A stretch of DNA of 64,000 nucleotides from Zhengitettix transpicula (Eukaryota; Arthropoda; Insecta; Orthoptera; Tetrigidae): positions 220,130,746 through 220,194,745 of the forward strand of contig CM073590.1 in the NCBI GenBank assembly GCA_037074705.1, written 5' to 3'. The notes under the pieces were generated by a model, which saw only the letters and a program-made list of their open reading frames with translations, was not told the DNA's origin and ran no database searches. Both the position numbers and the translations under genes were made by a program. How positions within the stretch are numbered: position 1 is the first letter of the stretch; every line of letters starts with the position of its first letter. Positions 57,151-64,000 of the stretch are shown here, one piece after another.

Positions 57151-60100
57151 GCTGTTGCCTGCGTATTGATTATAAAATCAAATTACGCAGAAACATATAC
57201 AATACCGGATATGTCATTACAAAAGTATACTAAAAATTTACGTAAGAAAGAGAAGATGCGATACAGACCACTGTTTATTTTGACGTCATCGTGGAACTCG
57301 TCGGAACCGGTTAAAGCAGGACTCTTAAGAATCTTCCATCGGCTCTACGTTTCCGATGATTCACGTAACCGTATTCAAGTATTTGCGTGCAAGGCAAAGT
57401 TCAATTAGCTATCAATTGCAACAGAACTTAGATGATAAAACTAAATACGCTTAATTAATACCAAGTTAAATTGAAGATCGAAATAAAATTTGCTGAAATG
57501 CATAAATGAATCTCTTACTATTGTTGGTGCTCATTTCCTAAATAACTTCCCCCATGAACTAATTAAATTCAGTGATATACACCAACCTGTAAATAGTTTG
57601 AGATACTTAGGAAGATTCAAAAATATTTTTCGGGTAATTTTTTAAAATTATTATTCCAATTAGTTTTAGTTGAAATATTCAGTTATTTATCATTTTTCAA
57701 GCACAGAATTTTAATGTTAAATAATTTTTATTTTCTTAAGAAGTGGAGGAATGTTTTTGCTTTGTTCATATGTCTAAAGTCTAAATAATAATAGTAATAT
57801 ATACACATATATAATTAAATTATTTTTATTCTTATAAGTGTAAAAAATGCCAAAAATAAAAAATAAACAGTTATACTATTTGGAAATCCCAATACAGTAT
57901 TTATTCTATGTTTTCCAATGTACAATAATTTCCTTTCCTCTTCCGGAGTATCAATATCGATGGAACTACATATATGAAATGCTTTGGTGTGTGATGTTTT
58001 CACCTTTATGTGCCCAAAACCCTAAAACTGTAATTAGCGTGGTGAAGTATCGTTCAAATACATCATTCCGTTATTCTTATATTAATTATCCTATTATTTA
58101 TTTTTTGTAAAAATTCTTATTTATATAATTCTCATTAAGCACTTTCAACTTAAATAAATTCAATCCATTAAAATCCAATAATTTGTCTTTCACATTCACT
58201 AAAAACTGAATAAAATATATTTTCATAATTAGACTATGATTATTTGATATTTACAAAGTGAACATGAATTATTCGTGATAAAGTTGTAAGTGTCTATTAT
58301 GAGGACTGCTATCAAATGCATAGAGACTGATTTGTACACAAATATTTACCAAAGCTATATAATGTAACTCCTGTAATTTATACAAGCAGTTAACAACAGT
58401 GGAACTCAATACAGGTAAGGGCTACTACAACTGTATGTACCACATTGCGCGTCACCTTTTCTTTAAGTATATGTTGATTCAGAAACTACTACCATTTTTT
58501 TATTATTTATGCATAATTTATTATATATTTCCCCCCATTAGCGGCCAACAGAACACGATACCAACTCTATTTCTTCTACAAATTTTTCTTTCTAGTTTCA
58601 AGAATGTATGCATACATTACATTGGAGGGTTAAGACTAATTGTTAGGAGACAAAAAAGCTGAGAGCGCTAGCATAAAATAAATTTAAAGTATTCGTCAAT
58701 GGAGAAGTATATATAATCAGGTCGGATGAGGACACGTATCAGGTTCAATGTTGAAGATATTCCTGATACGAATAAATTATTCACTAAAATCAGCATCCAG
58801 AGACATTTAAGACGATTGTGTTTCAGTGATGTGTAACTGAAATGGTTTCAGAGAACAATAGAAAATTAAGATTAGTCACAATTAACCGCCCTCTAAAGGA
58901 CACGAAATGATTCGTCTCTCCTCACAAATCATGTGTACGTCCGAACTGGTCGCCCTTCGTGTTGTGTCTCACCTTTCAGGCTCCTCATGTAACGTGTCCA
59001 TCTTCAGGAAAGCTTTCAAGGATTCTGTCTCGTAGCGCAGTTGGCTTTGAAGTACTGCCCCCCCCCCTCCCTTCCTGTCAGCAAGTCACGTCTTTCATCA
59101 TCTCACGACGACCAAACTTGAACGAAACTTACTAATGTAGTACGGTATCTTACCCATAAACTTCCTGCCCAAAGGCCACTTAGCCATTGTTAACAAGAGT
59201 TCTCTCCGAGTGAGGTAACAATTGAATCTGATATTTTGAAACCGAGGCCTTTACAAACAGTTGAACTTCCTCGGGAACTACGAAATTCTTCTCAGTTGAT
59301 TCGATCAGAGTAAGGTTATTCGATCGCCATCCTCCCGTGAATAGTGGACGAAAAATAAATTTATATTTGTTAAATCTGTTAACAATATCTACTATTGTAG
59401 AAGTTTAGCATATTTATAAGTAATTTCACACTATTTCGTTGTTTAAAAATATTATCACTTACAAATTGATTACAACAAAAGTTATTAAGTAAGATTGATG
59501 GAAAAATTCAGAATACTGTAATGAGGATTATTTGAAGAATTTAAATTTAAGAAAAAGAAAACTAATGAAAATAAAAATAATAAATCTAAGAAGTACTTAC
59601 ACAATTACCTTATTGTGGTAAAAAAAGTGAAAATGTTGAGAAAGATATTGACAAATTTAATTTTTTAGGCAATTTTGAAAATTAATAACAATCTTAAAAT
59701 TATAAAAAGCAGTAAATACAAAATTAAAAAAGAAAAATAACATAATGTTATATATAAAATTAATTTTGGTCAACATAATTGTGGAAAATGTTACATAGGG
59801 CATACTAAACGTGCTCTCGAAACTGGATTAAAAGAAAACTAAATCAGTCGCAAAAACTTTATATCATAATGTCACTGTACATAAATTATAACTAAAGCCA
59901 TGAATTTGGAATAACGTTGAAATTTTAGAGATTAAACTAAATTTATTAAAACTTAATTTATCAGAAATGCTAAACACAACTGTAAAGAAACTAAGTCACA
60001 TAATCATACCTCATAATTAAGTAATTTATTTTTTAACATTCTACATATTTTTCTGTTTTAATATTAATTTTAAAAATTAGGCTTATATTTGCATTGTGAT

Positions 60101-61274
60101 TTGCTAACATTATTAAATTTCTATTGCGTTTAAAATTCATGTTTCGAATTTAAAAAAATTATTGTTTTACATTTTAAGGCAGAAGGATAAGAAATAAATG
60201 ATATATAAATTTGTGCTGTGAAATATTGTTTTTTCTTCACACCATTTATGAAAAAAAATAATCTCTCAGCGTAGAAACATAAACTTATGAAAGCACATAG
60301 AGGTCCTGAAACTGCGTTGTGTTTCATAAAATATTTTAAAATGTCTGCGAAGAAACTCGTTATTTTATTTAATTTTTCTTATTAAGAAAAATCAGACGTT
60401 AAGTAAAATATAACGAAAAATTAAATTTGGATTGAAATTTATTAAGAAATCATGTAACATATTATTAAGAAACTATGAAATGTTAACTGACATTTCGTGG
60501 GTCATTGTGTGGTTTGGAATTTTAGATACGAAATAATTTGTCACCATTTATTACGGAATTAAATAAAGGCCTTTATATGAATGAATACGGTAAGTTCCCA
60601 CACAAAACTTATTATTACCTGTTCTTATGCCTTTAAAAATGTCACCTTTAACAAAGAGTTCCCTCTTTTGTTTCCTCTCCACTTTTTAATATTAATAAAG
60701 CACAGTCTCGTAAATACGCCACTTAAGTGGAAATATTAGCATTACCATCTGAATGTGCCTGGTTCAGTTAATAACACACTGCTGTTTAAAAACACAACAA
60801 CTAAAGGGTGTTTATCTTAACATTTCCAGATGTATCTCGCTTCAGGATATAGCAGGTACATTTAATTAGTGTTACAAAGCTCTTGCAAGTGCGTCTCTTC
60901 AAATAATTATATGTAATGCTAGCTAAACTGTGGTAATACTTCATCATTATTAAACTATGTTTTAATCTTAAAAGATATTTTCTTTTCTATCAAAATATAA
61001 ATTATTTAATTATAAAAAGGTAAGGTTATTTCGTTCCGTTTGTTTCGTTTGTAGTCCATTACATACCATTGTATTATTCACATCAATAGAAATACTTTTT
61101 CTTTTATCTGGATTTATATAATTAGATAATTCATTTAGTTATAAATAAAATAAATTGATTGTGTGTGTTTGTTCCTCATGCAAATCTACACCCATGGAAC
61201 AAATTTGACAAATTTTCGTACACGCGTTCCTTTTGAACTGGTAAAACCACTGTTGTGGTAAAATACGACTACCA

Positions 61275-61795
61275 CCTCCAGGGGAAGGGTTTGAAATTTT
61301 CAAAAATGCTCAAGCAGCCGATATTTTTGTTGGATAAACAATTTTTGGGGTCAATGAGGTTGATAGTGTTACTCCAGATTTTTTTTGTGTATAATTTCTA
61401 TATTGGAGGGGATCACCCTTAAGGGTGGAGGGGCGTTACACAAAAATATCGCGAAAACAACCGATATTTGGGTCTAATCCAGGGTTATGGATATCACTGT
61501 TTTTATTTGACATTAAACTTGCCGTATAACCTCCAGGAGCGGGGGTAGATGGGTTTGGAAATTTTCAAATACGTTAAAATTGCCGATCTTTTCGTCAAAA
61601 TGAAATATTTTCGGGGCCAATGAGATAGATAGCGGTTCTCCAGAGATTTTTGTGTATAATTCCCATCCCATTCGTCATGGGAGGGGAACACCTTTAGGGA
61701 TGGGGATGGAGGGGCGTTACAAAAACTAACTGAAAAACAACTGAGATTGGAGTAAAATCCGGGGTTATGTATTTCACCGAGTTTAATTATGACAA
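61275..61795 (+). repeat. Two-unit tandem repeat, period ~255 bp
   Basis: Unit 1 (61275-61529) and unit 2 (61530-61795) share in order: cctccagg, 'gggtttg.aaattttcaaa', 'gccgat.ttttt', 'gg.gtcaatgag', 'ctccagattttt.gtgtataattt', 'ggaggggcgttacaaaaa' and 'ggggttatg.atttcac'. Units are clearly diverged. No coding capacity. It may be a dimeric fragment of a satellite or of a larger transposon. Confidence 0.8.
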
Positions 61796-62599
61796 CGCGG
61801 AAAACGCTGAGTACACAGATAGTTTATAATATAAAATGGCACCACCAATAGTAATCCAATTTTGAAAATTATAATTCGTTTAAAAATGAAATGCAGATGG
61901 TTAATTGGTCATTCTCTGATTTAGTGTAATTCTAATATGGGCCTGATAGATAAATACTTTTCGTTTTGTATTTCAAGAGCTACTTGATGTCCTCTAAACT
62001 GATAATAGGTACAGTTTTTGTGTGATAAGATTTAACAAGGTGTGGAATTAAATATTAATGGTGGTGTTTCGAATACTTTTTTTTATATAAGCCTAAGTCA
62101 AGAGTTTCATGGTTACGTTTTGTCCAATTTTCTACTGACCTTTCATTCATTTTAATTTTCGCAAACTTTTACGTTTACGTTATTATATTATATTTAATTG
62201 GATGGTTTGTTGAATCAGGCAATGGTCTTCTTGCTTTACAGAACCTTAAACCAGATGTATGAGAGGTAAGTAAAAAACTGCATGGAATTTTTATACATTT
62301 TCTTTTATATTTCAATTTAGTAAAAACGAAAATAATACCTAAAAATTGAATCTCGTCAATTTTTTGTTACACTTAAGTTTTTGTTTTATTTAATTGTTTG
62401 TAATTAACCTATAGTTTTATTTAAAAATGACCTTAACACTAAGACTTCTCAAATTAATTCTGTCAATTATAACTGTACTTGGAAATAAATGAAAAAAAAG
62501 TTAATGGACGACGAGTATTGGTAGGAAAAGGTAGGTAATGTAGTTAGGAGGATGATCGTTTCGCAACAGGTTATTAGTTGCTATTGAGTAATATTACTA

Positions 62600-63840
62600 G
62601 TGAGATTCACAGCAGTCTACCTGAATATTGGAAATGTATTTGCTTCTCTTCCAGTGAGAAATTCGGTTCATATGATAGAAAAAAATCATGACTTGGCTAC
62701 GATTCTTGAGAAAATCAAATATCAAGACCATCAATGCGTTAGTTTGTGGAGATTTAGAAATACTAACCATGTTGTTGTCAGGGAGGATGTACAAAATATT
62801 CTACTAAATTGGGGCTCATAAAGCAGTTTGTCAAATCACTGATAAGAGAAGGGAATTGTTTCAGTTATCTGTGGCTCAAGTTCCCGAAACTGTTTCAAGC
62901 CAAGTTAACAGAAGGCGTTTTCACTGGCTCTTTTTTTTAGGGCAACAGGCTACATGAGGATAATCCACGTTGGGCAACTCCCCTTTAATAGCATAGGAAG
63001 GGATTTGAAATGGGGGATGCGGAAGGGTAGAGGAAGGTAGCCAAGGGTTACTAGGGCCCCCGTGCTATGGTTTAAGGATCTTACCCGGAATTTGAAAAAC
63101 CTGCATCAGGTAGGTCGGGCATTGGGTACTTGTCCCACGCCATTCCGATAGCGGGAGAGGTGCTTGCTGTGGGGACGCAGCATTTCCTTCTCCGTGCATC
63201 GACTAGTTTAGGAGGCAGCTGGCTGACTATTCGAATGGGAATAGCGGACAACTCTTACCGTATGCCCAAGGTCTGTGACCCCGGAACATACACCTCTCAG
63301 AACAGGCCGAGGTGCCTCGGCTTGTGGGAACCTTAGTTCAAAAACGGAGAGGAAAAGGCGTACCCAAAGGCAGCCCCTTCGTATCTCTCCTAAAAGGTTC
63401 TGCCTGCGAGAGAAAATCCCTTGCAGGTCATCGTTCGTTCACTGGCCCCGGCATTAGAAAACTTTTATCTGATCGCCTCATTTTAGAAACAATGGGAGAA
63501 AAGGAAAAATAAGCATGGGACTCTTTTTGCACAAGATTTTGGGAAATATTAGGAACGTAGACTACGAAACGATTGTACAACACATGCTGTCAGCGTATGA
63601 AGCTCAAGGATACAAGATGAGCTTAAAATTTCATTTCTTACATCCAATATTGAAAACTTGAGAGCCTACAGTGAAGAATAGGATGAAAGATTTCACCAGG
63701 TTGCCCAAGTGATCGAGAGATGTTATCAAGGAAAATGGTATATCAACTGTTGGATGTTTAATTGAGAAACCAGAGAAGAAAATGAGAAATGAGTTCCGAG
63801 AAGCATCAAAGAGAAGAAGAAAAGGTTTCACAAGGTAAAA
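62600..63840 (+). pseudogene. Decayed transposon-like gene, split by a retroposon
   Basis: Left part (62600-62928): an open frame with NSVHMIEKNHDLATILEKIK and YQDHQCVSLW, then, after a frame break, KQFVKSLIREGNCFSYLW. Right part (from 63447): GIRKLLSDRLILETMGEKEK, and in shifting frames AYEAQGYKMSLKIHFL and FHQVAQVIERCYQGKW. From memory this order resembles a repeated arthropod protein found in many copies and presumed to be of transposon origin; the family name is unknown to me. Several stops and frameshifts make it a pseudogene. Both halves are collinear across the 0.5-kb insertion. Confidence 0.6.
62931..63437 (-). mobile_element. Retroposon copy 6, nested insertion with target duplication
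   Basis: It is very similar to copy 1 over its length, with a T8 run at the left end (poly-A on the minus strand) and a single 5' hairpin at 63403-63427. It is flanked by ttcactggc at 62920-62928 and 63438-63446. It interrupts the transposon-like relic, so it is the younger of the two. An internal deletion of the 'cattcgcctaaag' segment separates it from copy 1. Confidence 0.88.
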
Positions 63841-64000
63841 GAATAAACCTAGAATTGTATATAAATATCAGAAACAATTTTTTGATTTGTTGAAAGAAAA
63901 TATATATTTAGTTCATTGTAGTAAATAAGTGTATTCATACAAATTTTGTTTTTACTTCGCAGAAAATCCATACATGAGATTTCATTGAAGATATTTTAAG

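Larger units (their letters stand above)
48338..64000. other. 5' side of gene B; no protein-coding gene seen
   Basis: The region is AT-rich and repeat-bearing. Apart from the elements listed separately, stretches such as 51000-55500 and 56500-61000 hold only short isolated frames without known domains. Non-coding 5' exons of gene B could lie here but cannot be identified by eye. A GC-richer patch at 58900-59340 includes a C10 run and tcgtagcgcagttggc, which resembles a tRNA A-box and may be a SINE scrap. Confidence 0.5.

Noticed and set aside
63130..63512. Overlapping plus-strand frames of 60-68 codons, with a similar frame at 4202-4453
   Set aside because: They arise from the GC-rich retroposon; the frames shift between copies, so they are not conserved proteins.

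Overview
This window is animal nuclear DNA, most likely from an insect. It is strongly AT-rich, its coding pieces are short GC-richer islands separated by kilobase-scale GT-AG introns, and it carries LINE, mariner and poly-A-tailed retroposon relics. The protein family points to arthropods. The size of the introns and the mix of repeats suggest a large-genome hemimetabolous insect such as a cockroach, termite or stick insect, but that last step is a weak inference.

Only two protein-coding genes can be supported. Both lie on the minus strand, head to tail, and both encode otopetrin-family proteins (12-transmembrane proton channels). Gene A (exons between 2542 and 27620) has 11 coding exons that join in frame to 673 codons plus a stop. 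Gene B (exons between 33105 and 48263) also has 11 coding exons and joins to 678 codons plus a stop. I assigned every exon edge from splice dinucleotides, phase compatibility and similarity between the two copies; both totals divide by three with no internal stop. The genes share eight introns at the same place and phase. Two more are at similar places but in a different phase or offset. Each gene also has one or more differences of its own: gene B splits the TM2-TM3 region that is one exon in A, and gene A splits the TM5-TM6 loop that is one exon in B. Gene B has a striking His/Asp-rich extracellular TM5-TM6 loop.

Region by region: 1-2541 is the 3' flank of gene A and holds a fold-back repeat. 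2542-27620 is gene A, with a LINE RNase H relic and two copies of a ~0.5 kb retroposon in its introns. 27621-27790 is a CpG-rich start region for gene A. 27791-33104 is intergenic. 33105-48337 is gene B, with a mariner scrap, two retroposon copies and a ~1 kb repeat ending in (TA)n in its introns. 48338-64000 is the 5' side of gene B: it holds a nearly perfect 359-bp inverted repeat, a decayed LINE reverse transcriptase, a two-unit tandem repeat and a decayed transposon-like gene split by a retroposon that left a target-site duplication. Nothing indicates prokaryotic, CRISPR or viral content. Most other open reading frames are chance or antisense shadows.

The most interesting points are the tandem otopetrin pair with its diverged gating loop, the inverted repeat 0.3 kb upstream of gene B's first exon, and several dispersed repeats that carry hammerhead-ribozyme-like core sequences.
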